NCBI RefSeq assembly: GCF_033807715.1
Contig: NC_084587.1
Coordinates: 25,603,017 to 25,667,016, forward strand
DNA length: 64,000 nt
Direction: 5' to 3'
Source of the DNA: Cololabis saira
Lineage: Eukaryota; Chordata; Actinopteri; Beloniformes; Belonidae
The position numbers were made by a program, and so were the translations under genes. Shown here piece after piece: positions 45,906-55,849 of the stretch (position 1 is its first letter; every line of letters begins with the position of its first letter). The notes beneath the pieces are model-generated. The model was given only the letters and a program-made list of their open reading frames with translations. It had not been told where the DNA came from and made no database searches.

Positions 45906-46232
45906 AAGGTTTCCTAATCTCTATGGCCTCCATAATCCAGCGCTGGTGTCTGTTTTCTTGGAGTATCTTGGAGCGGCTCATAGTAACAGCTGATAAGGAC
46001 GTGTCACATTCCACCAGTGACACTCTGAGGAAGAAAACCACAAAGATATCCTACAGTAGGGGACTGGAGTGCCAGTGTGAGGTTTTGGCTCAGCTATAGC
46101 CCCCCCCTAGAGGTGATCCAGTGGTTCAGTTGGGTGTAACCATAGACATACCGTAGATCAGGGGTTCCCAACCTTTTTTGTGCCAAGCACCAGCAGAAGT
46201 ATAAACAAAAAGCTCAGGGACCGGTTGACAAT

Positions 46233-46661
46233 TTATGTCAATTTTAATAAACATTTCAGAAAAAAACAATGCATTTTAAAATGCAGGCTATCATCAGCGA
46301 CGTTAGCTGATGTTGTGGCCTTTAAAACTTGTTTCTGCAAATCTAACTCACGTTTTTTCCTTTCGAAAAAATCCACTGGTTTGTCTTTGAGAGAAGGATG
46401 TTTTGTATTTAAGTGTCTTTGGAGCTTGGATGGCTTCATTGCTTCGTTGGCGAGCGTTTCTCCACATAAAATACATAGTGTGTTTGGCGTCTACAAATCG
46501 CCCGTTGCAACAAATCCGTATTTTATATACATAATGTCGTACTTGCGATTAAAGCTTTTGCTTTTCTTTTTGGTAGGATTTTCCACTTGTTCATCACCAT
46601 TTCTTTTACTCGAACAACCAGCAAAGAAACGGCTCATGGAGGTTTGCTGAGGTCCGCTCAT
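46233..46661 (-). pseudogene. hAT transposase N-terminus with BED zinc finger
   Basis: Starting at an ATG at 46661, the trace reads MSGPQQTSMSRFFAG, then a basic FNRKYDIMYIKYGFVATGD segment, an in-frame stop near 46492, and a BED finger (CILCGETLANEAMKPSKLQR with the HLNTKH histidines). PVDFFERKKRELDLQKQV follows. This is the start of a ZBED/FAM200-type hAT transposase. The DDE domain is absent. Confidence 0.68.
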
Positions 46662-46851
46662 CTCTGCAGCTGACTGTACCTAACCTAATTATATGACAAA
46701 AAAATGCTAAAATTGTTTTCTTAAATTTAGTATGAGGTTGCTTTAATTATGTGGCAAATGATAATAAACACGAGAAAGATGGCTACTTCAATGAAAAATA
46801 AATATTTTATTCAACTTTGCTGCTGTTCATACAAAAAGTAAATAAAAAACA

Positions 46852-47014
46852 ACAATTTTCACCTGTTTCAAGTAAATTTTCACTTGAAATAAGTAGGAAA
46901 ATCTGCCAGTGGGACAAGGTTTTTTTGCTTGTAATGAGAAGATAAATCTTGTCCCACTGGCAGATTTTTCTACTTATTTCAAGTGAAAATTTACTTGAAA
47001 CAGGTGAAAATTGT
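46852..47014. repeat. Near-perfect 67-bp inverted repeat (foldback MITE)
   Basis: Left arm 46852-46918 and right arm 46948-47014 are complementary at 66 of 67 positions by my count, with a 29-base loop. The arms contain TTTCAAGTAAATTTTCACTT and CTGCCAGTGGGACAAG, a short palindromic repeat also common elsewhere in animal genomes. It is nested in the hAT element at 46159-48212. Confidence 0.88.
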
Positions 47015-47141
47015 CAAATAAGTTATTTTTCTGGTGTTATTTTTCTGGTGATGACTCTAAATGTTGAAATAGCAGTAAAACCACATTCATTGATGAAATT
47101 ACATAAGAGATGGAAAGGAGGGATGGCAGTTTTACAGCGGG

Positions 47142-47237
47142 GATGATTTGGACCGTTTTTATTTCAGGGGGGGGGATGATTTGGACCGTTTTTATTTCAG
47201 GGGGGGATGATTTGGACCGTTTTTATTTCAGGGGGGA
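47142..47237. repeat. Three-copy 32-35 bp tandem repeat
   Basis: GATGATTTGGACCGTTTTTA plus TTTCAG and a G run of 6-9 repeats three times, differing mainly in G-run length. Confidence 0.9.
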
Positions 47238-47431
47238 TGCCACCCCCCCTCATCTCCAGTACTGTTTGTTGCTAGGCGACCGAAAAAAGTTTTTCCGATC
47301 TGGCGCCCTTTTCCCACTGGTTTGGACATACAGTATAGCTACAGCTCAATTTGCAAAATGTATTTGTCCCTGCTGCAAAGAAAAGCCCTGGCTTTGGTTC
47401 TTCTGAGGAGGAGACGAGCAGCAGCAGCAAA

Positions 47432-47512
47432 GATTCCCCCAAATCCTATCTTCTCATGAGGATTTCATGGACCCTCCATGAAATCCTCATGAAGACAGGA
47501 TTTGGGGGAATC
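47432..47512. repeat. Quasi-palindrome with 3-base loop
   Basis: Left arm 47432-47471 (GATTCCCCCAAATCCT...GATTTCATGGA) and right arm 47475-47512 are complementary except for one mismatch and a two-base bulge. The loop is CCC. Confidence 0.88.
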
Positions 47513-48219
47513 CAGGCTCGTTGGAGCTACAGCTCCATGATGACCAGGTCTACTTCAGATTGAACAGGGAGCAGTTTGACAGCCTGTTGGGGAGTGGGTC
47601 CTCAGCAGGATGACAACCATCTTCTCTCCTATTGGTCGCACCAAGATCGAGATGCCCTCACAGCGCGATGAAATTAAAAAATGTTCAATTCAGACGCAGG
47701 CAGGTGAAACGCCCGTGGCAGGTGGCCTCTCGCGCGCTGCCAAGCTCGCCAGCAGAGCGGTCCACTCTTGCGCTGCGGTAGCACATACACGATGAATGGG
47801 AAAGCCGGCGGCGGTCGAAAGGGGCTTGATACTGTTGGCCCCTGAAGGTTACATTTGGCCCCATAATGGCCCCTGTTTCAGAAAAATACTAGAACCGCCA
47901 GTGCCAAGTTTTGTTACCCGCAGCTGCGCTGAGACGCAAAAAAAAAAAAAAAGCTGCGCTGAGAGAGACCCTGTCCTGCAGCGCGGCTGTACGCAGAGAT
48001 TGTATGAGGTGAAGTGAAGTGATATGCCTCACTCCATTGGGAAAAAAACGTCTGGTGACAATTGCCGACAATTTTGATTATCGCTTTTTGTCGACAACGT
48101 CAACGAATCGTTGCAGCCCTAATTATGATCGGAACACAAGCCATTCCACGGCCCGGTAGTAACGGCTCTACGGACCGGTACCGGTCCGGGGACCGGGGGT
48201 TGGGAATCACGGCCGTAGA

Positions 48220-48800
48220 TGACCAAATAGTCGCCCACGCGCAAATACGCGCCTGTGCTCTAATAGCCGCCGGGGGTCCGAGCCCATTTGGCATAATAAA
48301 CGCCGGTTCAATTAAACGGTTCAATTAAACGCCCGGGCGACTACCGGTAATAACCTGGTATAACACTGTATTTGCATTGTATTGTGTACAGTATCGTTCA
48401 GAATCATATCGCTCTGATCAGCTCCGTGTGTCGCCGTTACACAGACAAGCTGTCTTTGTATATCAGAGCATGTGAGCGGAGTGAAGCGGCGAGGGGATTC
48501 TTTATTATTTTTAATTTTATTTTTTTATATATTAAAATCCCAAAATATCTGTACCGTTTCTGATTGGGTGTGCACTGCGAATCATTTTTAGACACAACAA
48601 AGAACGCGTACCGCAAAAGTTGTGTCTCGGTGGAGGAACCCGGCGTCCCAGCAAAATGAGAAGAGAAAAAAGAGTTCAGCAGACAGCGCACACACTGAAA
48701 GCTGATTTATGGTTCCGCGTTACACCAACGCAGAGCCTACGGCGCAGGGTACGCGGCGACACGCACCATACGTGGACATGCGCTCTTTTTTTTTTGCTAT
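48220..48800. repeat. Left flank of the repeat split by L1
   Basis: The sequence 48540-48800 (ATCTGTACCGTTTCTGATTG, GCGTACCGCAAAAGTTGTGT and CCTACGGCGCAGGGTACG) matches the reverse complement of 24530-24880. Its continuation is found after the L1 at 52667-52750. This is an older DNA repeat present twice in the window. Confidence 0.7.
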
Positions 48801-48814
48801 TAAAACATGATTTG

Positions 48815-51001
48815 TCCAATTACCGACCCATATCATTAATCAATACAGACGTAAAAATCTTAAGTAAAGCTCTGTCAGTTAGACTGGAATCTGTCATCTC
48901 ATCATTAATACATATAGATCAAACCGGCTTTATTAAAGGGAGGCATTCCTCAGAAAACACTCGAAGGCTATTTAACATCATAAATTTCTATAAGAACAAC
49001 ACCTCTCCAAACAAAACACCATTCATCATAGCAACCCTGGATGCGGAAAAAGCTTTTGATAAAGTGGACTGGTCCTTTCTCTTCACCTCCCTTAATCACT
49101 TTGGATTTCAACCATACCTCACCAACTGGATTAAAACACTATACAATTCACCCACTGCATCTGTTATAACCAATGGAATCATATCAAAACCATTTCAATT
49201 ACTTAGAGGAACGCGACAAGGATGCCCATTATCCCCATTATTATTCGCACTATTCATTGAACCACTGGCAGCTTCCATTAGACAATGCAATCATATTACA
49301 GGTATCCAATCAAAATCACACCACCATAAAATTAGCTTATACGCTGATGACATTTTATTATACATCACAAACCCCTCATCATCACTTCCATCAGTCCATA
49401 ATCTGATCAGCAACTTCAGTCGGGTGTCTGGCTACTCCATCAACTGGACTAAATCCGAGATTCTGCCTATGGGCGGGTGGGATGCTGAGGCTGGGGACCC
49501 CCTTTTCGCTCGTACAGCAAAATCTATCAAGTACCTTGGAATACACATCTCCCCAAATCTAAATGAATTATTCAAACTCAACTATACCCCCCTATTACAA
49601 GAAATAAAAGACAACTTGGAAAGATGGAATAATCTACCACTATCCCTAATTGGCCGTATCTCAACAGTTAAAATGAACATCCTTCCAAAAATAAATTACC
49701 TTTTTTCAATGATTAATGTCACCCCACCCCTGGGCTGGTTCTCCTCTCTCAATAGCACAGTCACCAAATTCTACTGGAAAAACAATAAACCAAGAATTAA
49801 ACTATCAACCTTACAAAAACATAAACAGCACGGAGGACTCGGAGCTCCAAACTTCCACTTCTATTTTTTATCACATCAACTACTGTATATCCGTCACTGG
49901 ATAAATAACATTAACTCACCATGGCTAGAAATAGAAAGTAATTCAACTCAAGAGCTAAGCATCCAAAATCTCCCATTCATAGACAAATCCATAAAAACTC
50001 ATCCATGCTACAAAAATAATAACTCTATCAGCACCACTCTTTCAGCCTGGTGGAAATCTAATGAAATTCTCCATTACAACTTCTCACCATCCCCTCATAC
50101 CCCTCTTTGGAACAACCCTATGTTTTTAATCAATAAAAAGATTTTTGCATTTTCCCCCTGGATTGAGAGAGGAGTAACCAGCCTGGGACAGCTACTCAAG
50201 GATGGCCTGTTCGTGACCTTCGACCACATCCAAAAAGAATACAACATACCGGATCACTGCTACTTCCAATTTATTCAGTTAAAAGAAGCTATAAAGAAAA
50301 ACATCAACATCAGAGAATTCAGTAACCACAGTCCCCCCTTATACACTAAGCTCAAATCACTCAAACCTCAGAAAACACTCTCTCAAGTTTACAAGATTCT
50401 AGCATTCAATGACACCACAATAGCAATTCCAATAGACAAATGGACAATAGATCTCAACAACATACCAACAGACACCAACTGGATAAACATATGCAATAAC
50501 ACTTTCTCCATGACATGCAACTCCAAAACCCAGTTAATTCAGTACAAAGTTTTACACAGAGCACACATTACCACACACAAACTCCACCGCATGGGTTTCA
50601 GCCAAAATAATACCTGTCCACTCTGCTCAACTTCCGTAGACAATTACATCCACGCCCTCTGGCACTGCCCACCCATCCATAACTTCTGGTCGGAGGTCAT
50701 GAACAGGCTATCAGAGATGCTCGGCCTCAGCATCCCCATAAGCCCCATCATAGCATTACTTGGTGACCTATCCTCATTACATTTACCCAAACAACACACA
50801 TCATTTCTGTTAATATCTTTAACTATAGCCAAGAAAACCATACTATTGAACTGGAAAGATAGAACAAAGATATCCATAACCCACTGGCTTAATCTTCTAA
50901 CAGATCATTCAAACCTAGAAAAACTCACTGCTATTTTGAAAAATAATATCTCATCCTATGAAAACACTTGGTCCCCCTTTCTACAATACATCCAGAGCTG
51001 A
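48815..51001 (+). pseudogene. L1 ORF2 reverse-transcriptase portion, frame intact but truncated
   Basis: The 728-codon frame carries RT motifs in order: NYRPISLINTDVKILSKAL, DQTGFIKGRHSSEN, FIIATLDAEKAFDKVDW (catalytic Asp), LLRGTRQGCPLSPLLFAL, ISLYADDILLYI (YADD pair) and IKYLGIHIS. A C-terminal cysteine/histidine motif follows (CPLCSTSVDNYIHALWHC). The endonuclease half is missing. The open frame also extends upstream into host repeat sequence (to 48620) by chance. Confidence 0.88.
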
Positions 51002-51459
51002 TTCCTCTCACAAATACCTCACAAATACCTCACAAATACCTATTTTCTGTCCATTATGTTGTCACTTACAACTCTTACGTTATCATTATTTTTTATGATC
51101 ATATTACTATAAGATCATATATTATATATAGTATTATTACATATTATGCCTGTCATATATTACTACTGTTACACTTTTATATCACCATATATTAAATATA
51201 TTGTTATAGCTATTATATATTATTATTATTATTACTACATTATTATATTGTTATGACTATTACATTATTATTACAACCATGACTATGAATGTGATGATAA
51301 CAATAACTGTGGCTGTCACTCTTGAAGAGTAAAAATATTAATATATATATATTGGTTATGATTAAGATCATGACTGTAATTATTATTACTACTGTTGTTG
51401 TTCTCATTGCCAACATTATCAGCCAACATCACAACCAAAGTTTCTCTTTTTTGTATATT

Positions 51460-51461
51460 AC

Positions 51462-51506
<45 letters not shown>

Positions 51507-51535
51507 GATTTATTATTATTTTATTTTATTTATTT
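51460..51535. repeat. (ATT)n microsatellite in L1 3' UTR
   Basis: Some 16 ATT units precede further TTTATT-rich sequence. Other AT-rich short repeats cover 51100-51330. A (CA)n tract lies at about 52548-52580. Confidence 0.8.
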
Positions 51536-53073
51536 TTTAATTTGAACAATAATCATGATAATGAAGTTATTATATCATAATTAGAGTAAAGGCGGGGGGG
51601 CGGGGCCGGGCTTGACTGGCTGAAGGTAGAGGTGGGCGGGGGCTCCAGGCCTGGCTCTGTGGGGCCATGACGGGGCCCTGGCTGGCGGTAGGGGGCAGGT
51701 ATGGGAGAACCCCATCTCTCTCACTCTCAAAAAAGGGGGGGAGGGAACAATTAAATACATAAATAATTAAATAAAATAAATGAATAATGAAAAATTGGAA
51801 AGCCTCTCCTCAGCGGGCAGACCCCCTCCTCTGGGTCTGGGAGTTGCCCAGAGTAGGAGAAGCACAGGAGGTCGATCCACAACGGGCCGGCAGCCTCCTC
51901 TGGGTCTGGTTGCGGTCCAAGATGCGATCCCTCCTGACTCTAAATGACATCTAACAGAACTAACAAAATTAATCAGGAGGGGTAGTGGGGGAAAGGGAAT
52001 AGGGGAAAATAAAAAAAAAAGAAAAAGAAAAGGGGGAGAAAAAAATAAATAAATAAAAAAAATAAATAAATATATATGTACTTATATAGTAGGGGGGGGT
52101 TTCCTTTCACTGCCGTCCTACTTGCCTCCTGCTGGGGCTCCCGGTCGGGCAACTGAAGTCTGGTGGGGGCCTCCTGCTCGCTCCCCTGACACCCCGGTCT
52201 GACCTCACCCCTCATTGCAAAACATAAATGACCAATTCTAACTCTAATAATTATTACTGGCATTATCATGATATATTGTTTCATATTATTATATTTAAGT
52301 TATGAAATCTCTTGGCATGTTAAACTATAGTATTATATTGTAATATATAATAGTATGGTGATATAATTTGGTTATATGTTATAATATTTTATACAAATTA
52401 TGTTATATTAGGATATTGCTATATTTATATGATATCATGCTACACCACTCTATATGAAAATTGTTTATTTGTTCACTTTCGAATCAATATTCTCAATTTA
52501 TGTACCTATTTACATCACCTTATTTACACTCAAACACGGCACGCATGCACACACACACACACACATACACACACACATACTGATGCTGTCTTTTGTCATC
52601 GTTTGCACTGTTTGTTAATAAAAAAATAAAAATAAAAAAAAAAAAAAAAAAAAAAAACATGATTTGTAATGTGAATTTGCAAAACTTAAACTACAAATAA
52701 TAGTTTTTGACGTAACATCAGAGATTGTGCATGCTCTCTGTGAAAGGATGAGTCAAATCGGGTCGCAGCTGCTTCAGCTGTGATTCCTTCACGAGGAGCG
52801 ACCAGGATTTCAAACACGCTTGATTTTCTTGCGACCTCACGATTTGTGATCGGGAGCTCGTCGTGAGGTGTTGTGTTGTGTACAGTGTGTACAATTTTAG
52901 TTCCAGTGGTACTATGGTGATCTCATATGTTCTTTGTAAGTAATGGTCTGGTGCTGCTCATTGCAAAAATAAATTGTAGCCTGGTGCAAATACCCGCCTG
53001 GTTCTTATAAACGTCTGGGGTCCAAGTGGATTTAGCATATTAAACGCTCGGGCTACTAAATGGTCATCTACGG

Positions 53074-53948
53074 TATATAAAGGCTAGATGACTCGTCCGC
53101 GCTGCTGCCAATGCAGAGCGACGTCGTCACACGGCGGCCATCTTGCCACAGGAGAGCTCGCTCACTTTAACATTGTGTTTAATGGTGCCTGTACTGCTCA
53201 AACAACCTTAACTTGCTCAATTCTCAACGGATTTTCAAACAGTTTGGTTTTTTATGAACGTCAGAGATGTAGTTATGACACTGCATACTTGTGAATAATT
53301 ATAAACATTGAAAAACGTACTTTTATATGAAAATAACCAGAAACAGATAGCTATGAGATGATATTTATATTAATATTTCTATAGTATTCTTAGTAATATT
53401 TATATTTACATTATAACATATATAGATATATTATTACCATATAACATGTATATATATGTATATATATATATTTATATATTATATTATAACATGTATTTAT
53501 ATGACATTATAACATGTTTATATATTATTACATTATGATGTATTTATATCATGACATTATAACATCTGTGTATATGTATATATATATATGTTATATGGTA
53601 ATAATATATATATGTATATATGATATAATGTAAATATAAATGTTACTTAGAATACTATAGAAATATTGATTTAATATAAATACCATGTCATAGCTATCTG
53701 TTTCTGGTTATTTTCATATAAAAGTACGTTTTTCAATGTTTATAGTTATTCACAGGTATGCATACATCTCTGACGTTCATAACAAACCAAACTGTTTGAA
53801 AATCTGTTGAGAATTGAGCAAGTTATGGTTGTTTTGCAGTACAGGCACCATTAAACACAATGTTAAAGTGAGTGAGCTCTCCTGTGGCAAGATGGCCGCC
53901 GTGTGACGACGTCGCAGCAGCGCGAACGAGTCATCTAGCCTTTATATA
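53074..53948. mobile_element. Large foldback element, about 360-bp inverted arms
   Basis: The left end TATATAAAGGCTAGATGACT and the right end AGTCATCTAGCCTTTATATA are exact complements. Complementarity continues with few changes from 53074 to about 53450 against about 53585 to 53948. One ~15-bp segment near 53110 and one near 53280 are present only in the left arm. The centre is TATA/ATAC-rich. Each arm has CGGCCATCTTG (on the other arm CAAGATGGCCG), a YY1-like motif, next to GACGTCG. There is no ORF. Superfamily unassigned. Confidence 0.88.
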
Positions 53949-53949
53949 T

Positions 53950-55070
53950 GTCTATGGGTGTAACAATTGAGTGTGGGCCAGCTGATTTCACCCAGGTCAT
54001 TTACAAGGCCTTTTTATCGTGACATCTGGGGCAGGGGCCCAGTGGAGGACAAGGACCTTAGCGATTACGTACCCTGCGCTCTAAAAAGTGCGCTACACTA
54101 CAAACCCCTGTTGCCAGTTCTGTGCTGGTGTGGACCCTAAGTAGCTGGCTCACGCTACAGTGATGATGCTCTCTATAGTAGAACGGTACAACAATAGTTT
54201 GAGTTCTACAAAGCTTAGCTAACAGCAGGTAGTTTGTGCTAACAAAGCTGTAGTTAAACACTGTGGTCATTTTGGAGGTGTCTACTGAAATGACATTAGA
54301 AATGCGAGGTGCCGTCATCAGTGTTCAACAGCAGCCCCCAGGTAGTCCGGCGTGGAACGGCTGAAGGAGCCGGGAGCCAGCAGATCATTTCGGGACCGTT
54401 CCAAGCGGAAGTGTGTTGGGACCCACTCGTCAGCGAGGATGTTTGGGCAGCTTTAATCAGGATTAATGTAAAGTACCGGTACTTAGCATCATAGACAACA
54501 TAAGCTAAGCAAGCTTAGCTAAAATAGCGAACTGTGACTGAACTAAGGTGGGTGTGTTCCAGCCAGCTTCCCAGGCCTGCTTTTTCCACCTATTCCCTGC
54601 ATGATGTGTTGTACAAGGGGGAAAGAATGTTAAAGAGCACTCTTCAGAACACCAGGGTAACACCACAGTGGCTTGTCCAGGTCTTCTTATACAGTCTGCA
54701 GCTTTGAGTCCAGGTTTATCTTCTTTCGATCTCGTCTCGCCTGACAGTTCACACCTTTGTCTCATCAGCCTCTGTCAGTATACAATATATTACCCTGATG
54801 TCCTTTCCTGTCCTTGGTCTGGTTGACCCAGCACTTGGATGGGAAAATAACCTAGATTAGGTTATTTTTTAACTTAATAGTTTTTAGATTATTCTAACTT
54901 CAAAGCTAATTATAACTGTCTGTTTTGGGTAACTCAAGTATTTAACTCATGTTTTTGAGTTATTTCCTGTTTCATAGCCTACAAACTACAGTTTCATTTC
55001 CCTGGTGGAAACCAGGCTGATGGGAGGAGAGATGGATTCAAAATAGTGACACAGTAAATCCAAAATACTG
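53950..55070. other. No gene recognised
   Basis: Short open frames on both strands here show no domain, codon or splice pattern that supports a gene. Confidence 0.4.
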
Positions 55071-55077
55071 AGCCGAA

Positions 55078-55160
55078 AAACTGAAGCCCTTTACAAAGCT
55101 GAGGTGAACAGAGCTGATAAACTAAAGCCCTTTACAAAGCTGAGGTGAACAGAGCGATGT
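55078..55160. repeat. Two-copy 44-bp tandem duplication
   Basis: AAGCCCTTTACAAAGCTGAG followed by GTGAACAGAGC occurs twice in direct succession. Confidence 0.85.
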
Positions 55161-55670
55161 CAAGACAGTTTATTTAGAGCTCATTTAAAGAAATGGCTGA
55201 TTAATACTCAGCTCTGTCAGCACTAAAACCTAATTGCACCTTTCTGTATTTCTGTACTTTTGTACTTTTTCTGTATCTTTCTGTACTTTTTTGTATTCTT
55301 ACATCTGTCCAGGGACTACAGATGAAAAATAGCCTCTTGGCTAACTCTGGCACATTTACAGCAATGTTTTTATTGATGTGCATTGTCCCTGTCAAATAAA
55401 CCAATAAATAAATAAATAAAATAAATAAGAAATTATTTTCTGGGGGGTTTAAATTACATATAAATAGAAATACTGTCACTGTGTTTTGCTTATTTATACA
55501 AAAAAGCCACCCCCACCACCCCCCATTTAAGAAGTAGCAAAGTCAACTTGTGAATTTTAAAACTGTCCTGACTTTTATACTACTCATTGCATTGATATTT
55601 AAAATCTAAGGAATACTACGCAAACATTTAACACATGCTACAACTGTCTAAAAAGCAACTGATTTCTTAC

Positions 55671-55800
55671 CAGATGTTGTTTCACAATCATTTACACTTC
55701 CAGCAGAAAATAACTTGCTTTCTTCTCCACAACTTCTCCAGGAAAGCGGAGTAAAATCATAACCTCCTCCTCTAAAGCAGGATTGTAGAAACCATGCACG
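55671..55800 (-). promoter_or_regulatory. tlr3: Candidate non-coding first exon of tlr3
   Basis: The minus strand has an ideal donor at 55671/55670 (CATCTG|GTAAGAAAT) at the end of a C/T- and purine-mixed leader with no long frame. The tlr3 coding exon has an acceptor (TTTTTCAG) 15 bases before its ATG, so an upstream leader exon must exist. This is the best donor I found on the right strand next to an ISRE-like motif. The 5' limit is a guess. The implied intron of about 10.9 kb would contain the hAT element, the L1 and the 53-kb foldback element. Confidence 0.35.
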
Positions 55801-55830
55801 AAAATAAGGAAACGGGGAATATGAGAGTCC

Positions 55831-55844
55831 GGTTTCACTTCTTT
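55831..55844 (-). promoter_or_regulatory. ISRE-like motif upstream of the candidate tlr3 leader
   Basis: The minus-strand sequence AAAGAAGTGAAACC contains GAAnnGAAA, the core recognised by IRF/ISGF3 factors. Mammalian tlr3 is interferon-inducible, so the position is suggestive. One short motif can occur by chance. Confidence 0.35.
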
Positions 55845-55849
55845 ATCTC

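Larger units (their letters stand above)
46159..48212 (-). mobile_element. hAT element with BED finger, 8-bp TSD CCGTAGAT
   Basis: The ends CAGGGGTTCCCAACC and GGTTGGGAATCACGG are flanked by CCGTAGAT (46151-46158 and 48213-48220). The minus strand near the left end encodes a transposase N-terminus (46233-46661). The remaining 1.5 kb is non-coding and holds a foldback unit, a 3-copy tandem repeat and a quasi-palindrome. It lies upstream of the tlr3 coding exons, inside the proposed first intron. Confidence 0.85.
48815..52653 (+). mobile_element. 5'-truncated L1 (Swimmer-like) LINE with 13-bp TSD
   Basis: AAAACATGATTTG occurs at 48802-48814 and 52654-52666, and the right copy is preceded by a poly-A tail. 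The insert begins inside ORF2 at the NYRPISL motif of reverse transcriptase and keeps an open frame to 51001. A 1.65-kb 3' UTR follows with (ATT)n, AT-rich and GC-rich segments. Endonuclease and ORF1 are absent, so it cannot move by itself. The intact frame points to a young insertion. Confidence 0.92.

Noticed and set aside
48620..48814. N-terminal 65 codons of the long L1 frame
   Set aside because: They precede the target duplication and are host repeat sequence read through by chance, not L1 protein.
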